A DNA stretch of 64,000 nucleotides from Seonamhaeicola aphaedonensis (GTDB taxonomy: Bacteria; Bacteroidota; Bacteroidia; Flavobacteriales; Flavobacteriaceae). Shown here piece by piece: positions 43,581 to 53,524 of the stretch. Position numbers and translations under genes: made by a program. Where the stretch lies: the NCBI RefSeq assembly GCF_003386195.1, contig NZ_QRDX01000003.1, positions 248,001 to 312,000 of the forward strand, read 5' to 3'. The notes under the pieces are model-generated. The model made no database searches. It worked only from the letters and a program-made list of their open reading frames with translations, and was not told the DNA's origin. How positions within the stretch are numbered: the stretch's first letter is position 1; every line of letters starts with the position of its first letter.

Positions 43581-44894
43581 ATGGTAAACTTATTCGATTT
43601 TTCATTTAAACTTAAAGGCTTTCCTTTAAAAAAAGCAAAACAACGATTAATTGATATTCAAAATATTGATGAAAACGACTATTTAACTTATTTAGAAAAG
43701 CAGAAAAGGGAAATTGTTTCGTATCATTTAAATCATAATAGATTCTATAAGACATTTGCTAAAGATGTTAATCCTGAGGATTGGAATAGTATTCCAGTAA
43801 TGACTAAGGCAGAATTACAACACCCATTGGAGTCTCTTTTTTCAGAGAGGTTTTCAAAAAAAAATGTTTACATCGATAAAACATCTGGGGCTTCAGGGCA
43901 TCCCTTTATTTTTTCAAAAGATAAGTTTTGTCATGCCCTAACATGGGCTGTTATACAAGATAGGTTTGGTTGGCACAGTATCAATTTCAACACCTCAAAA
44001 CAAGCACGTTTTTATGGCATCCCATTAGATAAAAAAGGGTTTCTAAAAGAACAACTTAAAGATTTTGTTGGTAATAGAATACGGTTTAATGTTTTTGACC
44101 TTAGTGATAAAGCTTTAGAGGGTTGGTTAAAAACTTTTAAGTCTAATAGGTTTGACTACATGAATGGCTACACTAGCTCTATTGTTCAATTTGCTAAATT
44201 CTTAGCAAAACAAAACATAGTACTTAATACCATTTGTCCTTCGTTAAAAGTATGTATGGTCACTTCTGAAATGCTTTTTGATGAAGATAGGTTACTTATG
44301 GAAAAACAATTTGGAGTCCCCATAATAAATGAATATGGTGCATCAGAACTGGACTTAATAGCTTTTGAAAACCAGAGTAATGAATGGATAGTTAATAGCG
44401 AAACACTTTTTGTAGAAATACTAGATAAAAACAACGATATCTTACCTTTAGGAGAAGAAGGCAGACTGGTTATTACATCATTATATAATAAATCGCAACC
44501 TTTTATTCGATATGATATTGGGGATACCGGTGTGCTTTCAAAAGCAAGTACTATTAAAAAACCTATTCTTGAAAAGTTAATTGGCAGGACTAATGATATA
44601 GCTATGCTTCCTGGTGGGAAAAAAGCACCTGGACTAACGTTTTACTATGTAACAAAAAGCATTATTGAAGAAGCAACTCATGTAAAAGAGTTTATAATAG
44701 AACAACATAAAAAAGACACCTTTAAAGTTTTATATGTTAGCCCTGAAAATTTATCCAAAAGTCAAATAAATAATATGACTGCCGAAATGGAAAAATACCT
44801 TGAAAAAGGTTTGAACATAAGATTTGAAAGACAGGAGCAATTAGTTCGGTCTAAAAGTGGTAAATTAAAACAGTTTTCGTCCTACTTAAATTAA
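43581..44894 (+). CDS. CapK-like AMP-dependent ligase (phenylacetate-CoA ligase family)
   Basis: A 437-aa adenylate-forming enzyme of the PaaK/CapK branch that is frequent in capsule and O-antigen loci. P-loop TSGASGHPFIFSKD near 100, NEYGASELDLIAFE near 250, RYDIGDTGVL, LIGRTNDIAML and a C-terminal SGKLKQFSSYL with the catalytic-type lysine are all present, so the protein looks active. In glycan loci such ligases may activate an acid for attachment to the polymer, but the substrate is unknown. It opens the forward half of the polysaccharide locus, 6 bp before wecB. Confidence 0.82.
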   Translation: MVNLFDFSFKLKGFPLKKAKQRLIDIQNIDENDYLTYLEKQKREIVSYHLNHNRFYKTFAKDVNPEDWNSIPVMTKAELQHPLESLFSERFSKKNVYIDKTSGASGHPFIFSKDKFCHALTWAVIQDRFGWHSINFNTSKQARFYGIPLDKKGFLKEQLKDFVGNRIRFNVFDLSDKALEGWLKTFKSNRFDYMNGYTSSIVQFAKFLAKQNIVLNTICPSLKVCMVTSEMLFDEDRLLMEKQFGVPIINEYGASELDLIAFENQSNEWIVNSETLFVEILDKNNDILPLGEEGRLVITSLYNKSQPFIRYDIGDTGVLSKASTIKKPILEKLIGRTNDIAMLPGGKKAPGLTFYYVTKSIIEEATHVKEFIIEQHKKDTFKVLYVSPENLSKSQINNMTAEMEKYLEKGLNIRFERQEQLVRSKSGKLKQFSSYLN

Positions 44895-44900
44895 ATTTAT

Positions 44901-45995
44901 ATGACCATTACTATTGTTGCTGGTGCACGCCCTAACTTTATGAAAATTGCTCCTATTATTAGCGCTATCCAAAACAAGAAATCTTTGGGTATTAACATTA
45001 ATTTTAGGTTGGTTCATACCGGACAACATTACGACAAAAATTTAAGCGATACCTTTTTTGACGAATTGAACATCCCTATACCCGATGTTAATTTAGATGT
45101 TAAAAGCGGTACTCAAGCAGAACAAACTGCCGCTATTATGATAGATTTTGAAAAAGAACTCAAAAATAATCCATGTGATTTGGTAATGGTAGTAGGTGAT
45201 GTTACCTCAACTATGGCTTGCACTATTGTAGCTAAAAAGGCCGGTATTAAAGTAGCCCATATTGAAGCGGGTATTCGCTCTGGAGATATCAATATGCCTG
45301 AAGAAATTAACAGAATAGTCACTGATAGTTTAACCGATTATTTTTTTACAACTTCAGAGTATGCCAATAGAAACTTAAAACAGCTTGGTGTACCTGAGAA
45401 CAATATTTTTTTTGTAGGCAATGTTATGATAGACACCTTACTGAAAAATAAATCTCGATTCAAAAAACCTGAAATTTGGGATACTCTAAAACTTGAAGAA
45501 AAAAAGTATTTGGTTATAACATTACATAGACCTAGTAATGTAGATGAACAGAATCAGTTAAGAAGTTTGATTTCTCAAGTAGTAGATCTTGCAAAAAATT
45601 TACCTGTTATTTTTCCGGTTCATCCAAGAACCCAAAAAATACTAAACGGTTTAAATCTAAAGTTTAAAAATCTTCACCTTATAAATCCTTTAGGATATTT
45701 AGAATTTAATTATCTCGTCAAAAACAGCTTTGGGGTCTTGACAGATTCTGGAGGTATTACTGAAGAGACCACCGTGATGAATATTCCATGTATTACATTA
45801 AGAGATTCTACCGAACGACCTGAAACTTGTGAAATAGGAACTAACGTATTAGTAGGGAATGATTCAGAAAAACTGTCTTTAGCTTTTAATAGATTACTTT
45901 CTGAGAATTGGAAAAAAGGAGGAACTCCGGAATTATGGGATGGTAAAGCTGCAGAACGCATTGTTAATGATCTTATTGAGATTTATCAATTATAA
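44901..45995 (+). CDS. wecB: UDP-N-acetylglucosamine 2-epimerase, non-hydrolysing
   Basis: Interconverts UDP-GlcNAc and UDP-ManNAc in the cytoplasm. The 364-aa GT-B-like fold carries AGARPNFMKIAPII, HTGQHYDKNLSDTFFDEL, VVGDVTSTMA, HIEAGIRSGD and DSGGITEE, all typical of the non-hydrolysing type. No UDP-ManNAc dehydrogenase is nearby, so ManNAc itself may be used. It overlaps the next gene by one base (TAATG). Confidence 0.94.
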   Translation: MTITIVAGARPNFMKIAPIISAIQNKKSLGININFRLVHTGQHYDKNLSDTFFDELNIPIPDVNLDVKSGTQAEQTAAIMIDFEKELKNNPCDLVMVVGDVTSTMACTIVAKKAGIKVAHIEAGIRSGDINMPEEINRIVTDSLTDYFFTTSEYANRNLKQLGVPENNIFFVGNVMIDTLLKNKSRFKKPEIWDTLKLEEKKYLVITLHRPSNVDEQNQLRSLISQVVDLAKNLPVIFPVHPRTQKILNGLNLKFKNLHLINPLGYLEFNYLVKNSFGVLTDSGGITEETTVMNIPCITLRDSTERPETCEIGTNVLVGNDSEKLSLAFNRLLSENWKKGGTPELWDGKAAERIVNDLIEIYQL

Positions 45996-47155
45996 TGAGA
46001 GACCTTTTAATTATAACAAATTATTATCCTCCAGAGACTGGTGCAGCCGCCAATAGAATTTTTCATTTAGCTGATGGTTTTCAAAAAAGACATTTCAACG
46101 TATCAGTCTTAACACCACTCCCCAACTACCCAAAGGGAAAAGTTTTTAAAGGCTACAGAGGAACGTTTAAAACATTTTCGGTTGAAAATGAAATAAAGTT
46201 ACATAGGTTGTGGATTTATGCTTGTAATTCAAAAAACAAAGTTCTTAGGTTATTGTCAATGGTTTCTTATAGCATAAGTCTCATTTTGTTTTTTTGTTTC
46301 AATAAAGTTCCTAAAACGGTTATCATTCAATCACCTCCTCTTTTGGTGGCATTCACCTCAATCTTTTTTTTAAGATCTAAAAGCAGAAAACTTATTTTAA
46401 ACGTAAGCGATTTATGGCCTATTGCCGGTCTAGAACTCGGGGCTTTCAAAAAAAATTTCGGCTATACATTACTTGAAAAAATAGAGCGTTTCAATTATAA
46501 AAATGCTGATTTAGTTTTAGGCCAAAGTCATGAGATTCTTGATCATATTAAGTCTTTATTTCCAGAAAAAGAGACTTTTTTATATAGAAATTATCCTAAA
46601 ATTCACAGTCCTAAGGTTAGCTTAACACCTAATCCAACAAATAAAATAAAATTAGTTTACGCTGGTTTGTTAGGCGTGGCTCAAGGTATATACAAATTAT
46701 GTCATGAATTGGATTATTCTAATTTAGAATTTCACATTTATGGAGATGGAGCAGAACGTTCTCAGATTGAAGGGTTCATTAAACATAATGATAAACTCCC
46801 TTTACATTATCATGGAGAAATTTCTAGAAGTAAGCTACATAAAGTACTCCTTGAATATGATGTAACAATCATTCCTTTGCTAAAAAGGATCTATGGTTCC
46901 GTTCCTTCTAAAATTTTTGAATACTCAAAATTAGGTATTCCTACAGTTTACTTTGGTGGTGGAGAAGGTGAAACTATAATAAAAGAAAATAATTTAGGGT
47001 GGATAGCTCAAGCCGGGAATTATACTGACCTAAATAATGTGATTTCAAACATTAACATTTCAGAATTAAGTATTATTCGGAATTCGATTAAAAAGGCGGC
47101 CGATAGAAATTTTGATTTCGATTTACAGTTTGACAGGTTGATTAAAACCATCTAA
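45995..47155 (+). CDS. Glycosyltransferase family 4 (WbuB-like)
   Basis: A 386-aa GT-B glycosyltransferase. N-terminal NYYPPETGAAANRIFHLADGF is the acceptor-domain hallmark of WbuB-type GT4 enzymes. The donor-binding domain has VYAGLLGVAQGIYKL and the E-x7-E-like region SVPSKIFEYSKLGIPTVYFG. It follows wecB by translational overlap, so it may transfer the ManNAc/GlcNAc-type sugar made by that enzyme. Its stop codon overlaps the convergent sugar-transferase gene by 4 bp. Confidence 0.88.
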   Translation: MRDLLIITNYYPPETGAAANRIFHLADGFQKRHFNVSVLTPLPNYPKGKVFKGYRGTFKTFSVENEIKLHRLWIYACNSKNKVLRLLSMVSYSISLILFFCFNKVPKTVIIQSPPLLVAFTSIFFLRSKSRKLILNVSDLWPIAGLELGAFKKNFGYTLLEKIERFNYKNADLVLGQSHEILDHIKSLFPEKETFLYRNYPKIHSPKVSLTPNPTNKIKLVYAGLLGVAQGIYKLCHELDYSNLEFHIYGDGAERSQIEGFIKHNDKLPLHYHGEISRSKLHKVLLEYDVTIIPLLKRIYGSVPSKIFEYSKLGIPTVYFGGGEGETIIKENNLGWIAQAGNYTDLNNVISNINISELSIIRNSIKKAADRNFDFDLQFDRLIKTI

Positions 47156-48507
47156 TAGGCTTTCTCTTCTCCTTTTACGGCATTTAAAAGTGTTTGGATT
47201 ATAACTTTTAAATCTAGTAATATAGACCAGTTCTCTACATAAAAAATATCATATTTTACCCTATTAATAATATCCTTATCCTTCTCAATTTCTCCTCGGT
47301 ATCCACTTACTTGAGCTAAACCTGTAATACCAGGTTTCACAAAATGTCTTACCATAAATTTATCAACACTCTGTGCATACTTATTGGTGTGGGTCACCAT
47401 ATGCGGTCTGGGACCAACAACGGACATATTTCCAAAGAGAACATTAAAAAATTGAGGCAATTCGTCTATACTGGTCTTACGAATAAAAGATCCTATTTTG
47501 GTTATTCTTGCATCTCCTTTAGTTGCTTGATGCAAATGGGCGTTTTTGTTTGGCGTCATGGATCTAAACTTATAACAATCAAACTCTTCATAATTAAAAC
47601 CATTTCTAGATTGTTTAAAAAACACAGGCCCCTTGGATTCTAACTTGATTAAAATGGCCAAAATAGGTGTTAACCAAGATAGAATAAAAACAATAACAAA
47701 AGACGATAACAATATATCAAACGAACGCTTTACAAACTTATTAATAGGCTCTTGCAGGGGTATGTTACGTAATGAAAGTATGGGGATATATTCATAATAC
47801 TGATATTTTAACTTTTTAGAAAAAATATCCTTATTATCAGGAATAAACTTCAACTCTCTTAAATTATTATCAGCAAAATCTATTAAATTATTAATTTGTT
47901 TGTTAGACAATTCAGCAACTGAAAAATATATTTCATCTATATCATTTTCAATAATATATCCATAGCAAGCCTCTAAAGAAAAATTCCTGTCCTTAACATC
48001 AAACTTAGACTTGAAAACATAACCAAAATCAGATCTTCTGTCAAAAGTTTTTATGAGTTGCCTTGTGTTTTTATTATCCCCTATAACTATAATATTTCTT
48101 AGGTTTCCTCCTAAAATACTTCTATACCTATTCAAAAAAAAATAAACTAAAAATTTAAAAAAAGTTAAAAGCGTAAAAACAGTGAGGATATAATTACCCA
48201 TATTAAGCCTACTTATATTAGGCTGCTTAAAAAACCCAATATAGGCATATGTAATTACAGAAAATAAGATTATTTGCTTTAGCAAAAGTGCCACAACCTG
48301 AATTATTCTTGTAAATCTGTGAACTTCATAAAACTTATTATAGAAAGATAACACAAACCATAAAACAGAAATATAAATATGGAAAGGAGCTGCGTTGATT
48401 AGGTTTATTTCAAACAGATATACAACACTATTTATGATAGCCAAATCTGCTAAATAAGATATGGGTTTAATATACCCCGAATACCTGCCTTTTTTAAATT
48501 TGCTCAA
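47152..48507 (-). CDS. Initiating phosphoglycosyltransferase (WcaJ/WbaP-type)
   Basis: A polytopic inner-membrane enzyme that transfers a sugar-1-phosphate to undecaprenyl phosphate, the first step of repeat-unit assembly. Four N-terminal helices (about 15-125), a CoA-binding-like Rossmann domain (NIIVIGDNKNTRQLIK), a fifth hydrophobic segment, then the catalytic domain: FKRSFDILLSS, KSRNG-type FFKQSRNGF, KFRSM, and IRKTSIDELPQFFNVLFGNMSVVGPRPH with the DE/PRP catalytic motif. At 451 aa it is full length. It is the last gene of the reverse half of the locus. Confidence 0.93.
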   Translation of the reverse strand: MSKFKKGRYSGYIKPISYLADLAIINSVVYLFEINLINAAPFHIYISVLWFVLSFYNKFYEVHRFTRIIQVVALLLKQIILFSVITYAYIGFFKQPNISRLNMGNYILTVFTLLTFFKFLVYFFLNRYRSILGGNLRNIIVIGDNKNTRQLIKTFDRRSDFGYVFKSKFDVKDRNFSLEACYGYIIENDIDEIYFSVAELSNKQINNLIDFADNNLRELKFIPDNKDIFSKKLKYQYYEYIPILSLRNIPLQEPINKFVKRSFDILLSSFVIVFILSWLTPILAILIKLESKGPVFFKQSRNGFNYEEFDCYKFRSMTPNKNAHLHQATKGDARITKIGSFIRKTSIDELPQFFNVLFGNMSVVGPRPHMVTHTNKYAQSVDKFMVRHFVKPGITGLAQVSGYRGEIEKDKDIINRVKYDIFYVENWSILLDLKVIIQTLLNAVKGEEKAY

Positions 48508-48509
48508 AC

Positions 48510-49496
48510 CTACTTTTTTATGTGACTTTCAAAATTTTTGTGCTCACTTTTATAGAGCTCCTCTTTGCTTAAAGTTTTGAAATATTCAAACGTAATTTTC
48601 AAACCTTTATCACGATTTACTTTAGGCTTCCAATTTAATATTTTTTTAGCTAATGTAATATCTGGTTGCCTTTGCATAGGGTCATCTATTGGTAGTCCTT
48701 TATAAACAACATTTTGCTTTGTACCTGTTAATTTAATTATTTCTTTAGCAAAATCTCTAATACTAATTTCGTGTGGATTCCCTATATTAATAGGGTAGAC
48801 ATAATCACTCATCAAAAGTCTATATATACCCTCTACTTGATCGTCTACATAACAAAACGAACGTGTTTGTTTTCCATCTCCAAAAACAGTTAGGTCTTCT
48901 CCTCTTAAAGCTTGTCCCATAAATGCAGGAATTACTCTACCATCGTTTAATCGCATTCTTGGGCCATACGTGTTAAATATCCTAACAATTCTCGTTTCTA
49001 ATCCATGGAATCTATGATAAGCCATAGTAATAGCTTCCTGAAACCGTTTAGCTTCATCATAAACGCCTCTTGGACCAATTGCATTCACATTGCCATAATA
49101 ATCTTCCGATTGAGGGTGAATCAATGGGTCGCCATAAACTTCAGAAGTAGAAGCAATAAGTATTCTTGCTTTTTTTACCTTAGCCAAACCCAATAAGTTA
49201 TGAGTGCCTAAAGCCCCTACTTTCAACGTTTGAATGGGGATTTTTAAATAATCTATAGGACTGGCAGGAGACGCAAAATGAAGGATGTATTCTAAATCTC
49301 CATCTATTTTAACAAATTCTGTGACGTCATGTTCAACAAACTGAAAATTTGGATTGTCAAACAAGTGACTAATGTTCTTTTTATCGCCAGTAATGTAATT
49401 GTCCATTCCAATAACATAAAAGCCTTCTGTAATAAACCTATCACACAAATGCGACCCCAAAAATCCAGCAGCTCCTGTTATTAAAACACGTTTCAA
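48510..49496 (-). CDS. UDP-glucuronic acid decarboxylase (UDP-xylose synthase)
   Basis: An SDR enzyme that converts UDP-glucuronate to UDP-xylose. [10 protein letters not shown] (NAD loop) at 8-17, [15 protein letters not shown] (UXS hallmark), [18 protein letters not shown] (catalytic Tyr/Lys) and [21 protein letters not shown] are present; 328 aa is normal. Together with the UDP-glucose dehydrogenase nearby it gives UDP-Glc to UDP-GlcA to UDP-Xyl. The two genes are separated only by the AAA/DUF4143 ATPase. Confidence 0.93.
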   Translation of the reverse strand: MKRVLITGAAGFLGSHLCDRFITEGFYVIGMDNYITGDKKNISHLFDNPNFQFVEHDVTEFVKIDGDLEYILHFASPASPIDYLKIPIQTLKVGALGTHNLLGLAKVKKARILIASTSEVYGDPLIHPQSEDYYGNVNAIGPRGVYDEAKRFQEAITMAYHRFHGLETRIVRIFNTYGPRMRLNDGRVIPAFMGQALRGEDLTVFGDGKQTRSFCYVDDQVEGIYRLLMSDYVYPINIGNPHEISIRDFAKEIIKLTGTKQNVVYKGLPIDDPMQRQPDITLAKKILNWKPKVNRDKGLKITFEYFKTLSKEELYKSEHKNFESHIKK

Positions 49497-49506
49497 TAGA
49501 CTTATT

Positions 49507-50664
49507 TTAGTTATCGGTATTTTGAGCTAACAAATTTAAAGGAATAACTTCAAAACCATGGCTTCTTTTTTGATAATCTTCTCCCCCATAGATTACTTTA
49601 CCTCCTTTAAAACCTGTCATTTTATTCCAATATTTTAATCCTTTAAAATAATCTTGGGTAATTGTCTTTCCCGATTTAATTTCAATTGGCGTAAACACAT
49701 CAAAATTATCTACTACGATATCTATTTCATTGCCTTTACTATCTCTCCAAAAATATAAATTGTTTGATTCCCCTTTGTTCAAGCGTTGTTTTAACAGTTC
49801 TACTACAACCATGTTTTCGAACAAACTTCCTTTAAAAGGGTGTAGCTCCAATTGATTAGCATTTTGAACGCCCAAGAGCGCACAAGCTAAACCAACGTCA
49901 TAAAAATACAACTTAGGCATTTTAACAACTCGTTTATTAAAGTTATGATGATGGGGAGATAACCTAAACAAAATGAAACTTGCTTCCAGTATACCTATCC
50001 AAGACTCTATGGTCTTACTATCGACACCCACCTCAATCGCCAAGGCACTTTTATTTAATAGCTGACCAACCCTTCCTGCACATAATTTCATGAATCTTTC
50101 AAAAACAACTAAATTTTCGATGTTCTTTAATTGTCTAACATCTCTCTCAATGTAAGTTCTGATATAGTTTGAAAACCATTTTTGAATTTCAAATGGTTTA
50201 TCATATAGTGGTGGATAAAATCCTTTAAATAATTTTTCATGTATAGATTTAGGGGCTACCTCCTTTATTTCTGATAAAGTGAATGGCAATAAGTTTAAAT
50301 AACCAACCCTTCCCGCTAAACTTTGGGAAATGCTTTGTTGTAACAAAAAGTTATTTGAGCCTGTTAAAATGAATTGGGACACTTCTACATTATCATCTAA
50401 TACCTGTTGCAAATATGAAAACAGTTCTGGTGTACGCTGTACTTCATCTAATATAGCACCATCTGGAAATTGATCCAAAAAGCCTCTTGGATCTTCTAAA
50501 GCAAAGCTTCTCGTATCTGGATTTTCCAAACTAACATAAGACTTTGTTGAAAAAACCGTTTTTACTAATGTTGTCTTGCCTGATTGCCTTGGGCCAACAA
50601 CGGCTATCGCCTTATACTGCCTAGATAAATTTAATAGTTCTTGCTGTGCTTCTCTTAAAACCAT
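49507..50664 (-). CDS. AAA ATPase with DUF4143 (restriction-endonuclease-like) domain
   Basis: A 385-aa protein of the AAA_14/DUF4143 type. Walker [14 protein letters not shown] near 24-36, Walker [15 protein letters not shown] near 70, and a sensor-like [15 protein letters not shown] follow. A winged-helix-like middle ([22 protein letters not shown]) precedes a C-terminal PD-(D/E)XK-like core: NEIDIVVD near 313 and PIEIKSGK near 327. I start at the ATG at 50664; the frame extends 9 codons upstream into the leader. Function in this family is unknown. It interrupts ugd and the UDP-xylose gene and has a perfect palindrome before its start. It has no obvious role in glycan synthesis. Confidence 0.9.
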   Translation of the reverse strand: MVLREAQQELLNLSRQYKAIAVVGPRQSGKTTLVKTVFSTKSYVSLENPDTRSFALEDPRGFLDQFPDGAILDEVQRTPELFSYLQQVLDDNVEVSQFILTGSNNFLLQQSISQSLAGRVGYLNLLPFTLSEIKEVAPKSIHEKLFKGFYPPLYDKPFEIQKWFSNYIRTYIERDVRQLKNIENLVVFERFMKLCAGRVGQLLNKSALAIEVGVDSKTIESWIGILEASFILFRLSPHHHNFNKRVVKMPKLYFYDVGLACALLGVQNANQLELHPFKGSLFENMVVVELLKQRLNKGESNNLYFWRDSKGNEIDIVVDNFDVFTPIEIKSGKTITQDYFKGLKYWNKMTGFKGGKVIYGGEDYQKRSHGFEVIPLNLLAQNTDN

Positions 50665-50681
50665 GTGTAAAGATATTAAAA

Positions 50682-50722
50682 ATAAACACAATTTCGGAAT
50701 TGCATTCCGAAATTGTGTTTAT
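50682..50722. promoter_or_regulatory. Perfect 19-bp inverted repeat just upstream of the AAA/DUF4143 gene
   Basis: ATAAACACAATTTCGGAAT (50682-50700) is followed by TGC and then its exact reverse complement (50704-50722). It lies 18-58 bp before the ATG at 50664, in the leader or over the promoter. With only three bases between arms it can form a long hairpin in RNA or a cruciform in DNA. No T-run follows, so it is not a standard terminator. Confidence 0.85.
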
Positions 50723-50768
50723 AATGTATTATACACCTTAATTATTTATAACAAGAAAAGTCTCTCAT

Positions 50769-50852
50769 TCAAAAGAAGTGCAGCGAATGAAGATCTCTTC
50801 CTGCCTATAAAATCTTAGTCTTTGAGATGCTTCGTTGCACTCTGCATGACAA
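50769..50852 (-). repeat. Long GTCATGCAGAG-type interspersed repeat
   Basis: On the reverse strand the element opens with GTCATGCAGAGTGCAACGAA and GCATCTC, and closes with GAGATCTTCATTCGCTGCAC. The arms pair imperfectly over about 20 bp around a 26-nt centre. This is a form commonly met in flavobacterial intergenic regions. It fills the gap between ugd and the AAA gene. Confidence 0.7.
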
Positions 50853-50856
50853 TAGG

Positions 50857-52257
50857 CTATTTGGAACCTTTTCCAATAGTATAACAAGTAAATCCAATGG
50901 CTTCAAGGGACTCCGTATCTAAAATACCCCGACCATCAAATACAAAAGCTGGCTTATTCATAGACTCATATATTTGCTCCCAATCATAAGTAGTAAATTC
51001 GTCCCATTCAGTTAAAACAGCAATGGCATGCGCATCTTTACAAGCCTCATAAGGATCTTTGCCTACGGTTAGTAGTTCTCGGTTTTCCTCTTCGGAACGA
51101 GAATTTAAATATTCTAAATCTCCATAAATCCGCTCTTCGGTTACTTTAGGATCGTAGACGGTTAAATGTGCTAGTTCATTTAACAAATTATCGGCCACCT
51201 TGATTGCCGCTGATTCTCTGCTATCATTAGTGTCTTTTTTAAACGCCCATCCTAAAAATGTAATTTTTTTACCAGAAACGGTATTGTATAATGTACTGAC
51301 TATTTTATCAGAAAATCTGTTTTTTTGATGTTCATTAATTAAGATGACTTGTTCCCAATAATCGGCAACTTCATTTAAACCATAACTCTTCGCTATATAA
51401 ACAAGGTTTAAAATATCCTTTTGAAAACATGACCCCCCAAAACCAACAGAAGTTTTTAGAAATTTTGAGCCAATTCTACTATCCATGCCAATGGCCTTTG
51501 CCACTTCATTCACATCGGCACCTGATTGTTCACAGATGGCCGACATGGCATTGATAGAGGACACCCGTTGTGCCAAAAACGCATTGGCGGTAAGTTTCGA
51601 TAATTCAGACGACCACACATTAGTGGTTAGAATACGATCCTGAGGCACCCAATGTGCATAGATATCCACTAGAGCCTGAATGGCTCCTTGGCCTTCTTTT
51701 GTGGTGTCTCCACCAATCAATACCCGGTCTGGATTCAATAAATCTTGTACCGCTGTCCCCTCGGCTAAAAACTCGGGATTCGATAAGATTTGAAACTGCA
51801 CCCCATTACCTGTATTGTTTAAAATGTTTTTTATGGCTTCTGCTGTTCGTACAGGAAGAGTCGACTTTTCAACAACAATTTTATCTTGCTTAGCAACCTT
51901 AGCTATTTGCCTGGCGCAAAGCTCAATATATTTTAAATCGGCCGCCATCCCTTTGCCTTTCCCATAGGTTTTGGTAGGGGTATTTACCGAAATAAAAATC
52001 ATATCGGCTTGGTCGATGGCTTGTTCAATAGCTGTTGAAAAGAATAGGTTTCTACCCCGGGCTTCTTTAACTACTTCATCAAGACCTGGCTCAAAAACGG
52101 GTAATTGAGTTAAGTCTTTAGCATTCCAGGAGGCAACTCTCGAGGCATTAACATCAACAACGGTAACTTTTATATGTGGACATTTTTGTGCAATGACGGC
52201 CATTGTTGGTCCTCCAACGTAACCGGCACCGATGCAGCAAATAGATTTAATTTTCAT
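50857..52257 (-). CDS. ugd: UDP-glucose 6-dehydrogenase, animal-type
   Basis: Oxidises UDP-glucose twice to UDP-glucuronate with NAD+. Rossmann loop [15 protein letters not shown] near 8-22, [26 protein letters not shown] and the catalytic Cys in [10 protein letters not shown] near 275 are intact. The 466-aa length, VGGPT at the NAD loop, and [15 protein letters not shown] resemble the eukaryotic UGDH branch more than the shorter E. coli Ugd. It feeds the downstream UDP-glucuronate decarboxylase. Its start overlaps the O-antigen ligase-like gene end by 11 bp. Confidence 0.95.
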   Translation of the reverse strand: MKIKSICCIGAGYVGGPTMAVIAQKCPHIKVTVVDVNASRVASWNAKDLTQLPVFEPGLDEVVKEARGRNLFFSTAIEQAIDQADMIFISVNTPTKTYGKGKGMAADLKYIELCARQIAKVAKQDKIVVEKSTLPVRTAEAIKNILNNTGNGVQFQILSNPEFLAEGTAVQDLLNPDRVLIGGDTTKEGQGAIQALVDIYAHWVPQDRILTTNVWSSELSKLTANAFLAQRVSSINAMSAICEQSGADVNEVAKAIGMDSRIGSKFLKTSVGFGGSCFQKDILNLVYIAKSYGLNEVADYWEQVILINEHQKNRFSDKIVSTLYNTVSGKKITFLGWAFKKDTNDSRESAAIKVADNLLNELAHLTVYDPKVTEERIYGDLEYLNSRSEEENRELLTVGKDPYEACKDAHAIAVLTEWDEFTTYDWEQIYESMNKPAFVFDGRGILDTESLEAIGFTCYTIGKGSK

Positions 52258-53524
52258 ATTTTTTATTAATTGATTGTGATATAATTAAACAGTAGAAAAA
52301 ACTAAAAAAAGAAATTCCAGAATATCTTTCGAACATTGACTCAAACAAGAGGTTAACTCCTATGATTAAAATAAAACTAATAATAATCTCCTTAAGTTTA
52401 TTATTTTTTCTACAAACTTCTATCAATGCATGAAACATTAATAAAAAAGGAATAAATCCAATTATTCCTACATCCAACAGAATTTGAAAATATTGGTTAT
52501 GGGCATGGTACTTTTCTTTTCTATCATACCATTGTCGTTTAACTGCAAAAACCTCATACAATCTATTATGAGATCCCCCTGCCCCAATTCCTATAATTGG
52601 ATTTTTTTGAATTAAATCAATTGCTGAACTCCATAACATAACTCTAAAATTCTTTCTATTAGGATCATTATTTTTTATTTGCTTAAAATCTCTAACTTTA
52701 ATCTCGTCTTTAGTTTCAAAAATTGATTTTCTAAAACTCTCAAACCTTGGGTTCTTTATAAACAAAGTAGTCCCCGTGACTATTAGAAGAAGCCCTCCAA
52801 GCAAAGCAATTTTTTTATTTTTAATAATTTTAAATAAATAAACCAATAATATTGATATTAAAACTAAAATTGCAGCCTTGTTTAAAGTTTGAAGAACACC
52901 TAAACTCAAAAATGCAATAAATAAATATCTAATTAAAATATTTTTAAAGACCGTTTTTTCATAGAGTAATACAGCTATCGCCAATGACAAATACATTGCA
53001 AAATAAACTGTTTGGTGAATTATAGAAAATGGATAGCTAAAAAAATAATTTTTATCATTACTTAATGATTTATTAAAACTAATGCTTTTATCCATTCTAG
53101 AATCAAAAACAAAATTTTCAAAATTAATTGAATGAAAAAAAGCTGATAACTCACAATAGCAGAGAGCTAGAATGCAACCTAAAACAAACCACTTTAAGAT
53201 ATTCCTAAAACAAAATATAGCGTTTTCATTCAGGATAAAAATTACAGGAAATGCCAACAACGAAGCTTTTTGTTCAATTATCCCTAATTGCAATTCACTT
53301 GAATAAAAAAGAGAACCACAATAAAATAAATAAAGTATAACGGGATACAAAAGCCCCTTTTCAGCATCAATATGCTCTTTTTTTAAAAACAAAATTGATA
53401 TAATAACTAATAGAACAATATTGATAGTTGAAACTTTTTGACTAATAGGCAGAAAAAAAGCAAAAGAAATTAATAATCCCTGCTTTATTTTATTTAATGT
53501 GAAAATATTATCCATTAAATACAT
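52247..53524 (-). CDS. O-antigen ligase/polymerase-like membrane protein (Wzy_C)
   Basis: A 425-aa integral membrane protein with about 11-12 helices and a large periplasmic loop before the C-terminal helices. The segment [15 protein letters not shown] with [21 protein letters not shown] is the Wzy_C signature shared by O-antigen ligases (WaaL) and some polymerases. Since an EpsG-type polymerase is encoded at 56144, this one may be the ligase. A second possible start is Met4. The ligase or polymerase role cannot be decided from sequence alone. Confidence 0.82.
   Translation of the reverse strand: MYLMDNIFTLNKIKQGLLISFAFFLPISQKVSTINIVLLVIISILFLKKEHIDAEKGLLYPVILYLFYCGSLFYSSELQLGIIEQKASLLAFPVIFILNENAIFCFRNILKWFVLGCILALCYCELSAFFHSINFENFVFDSRMDKSISFNKSLSNDKNYFFSYPFSIIHQTVYFAMYLSLAIAVLLYEKTVFKNILIRYLFIAFLSLGVLQTLNKAAILVLISILLVYLFKIIKNKKIALLGGLLLIVTGTTLFIKNPRFESFRKSIFETKDEIKVRDFKQIKNNDPNRKNFRVMLWSSAIDLIQKNPIIGIGAGGSHNRLYEVFAVKRQWYDRKEKYHAHNQYFQILLDVGIIGFIPFLLMFHALIEVCRKNNKLKEIIISFILIIGVNLLFESMFERYSGISFFSFFYCLIISQSINKKYEN

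Noticed and set aside
49507-50664. Restriction-modification system from the PD-(D/E)XK-like motif
   Set aside because: No methyltransferase or specificity gene is nearby; the domain belongs to DUF4143.
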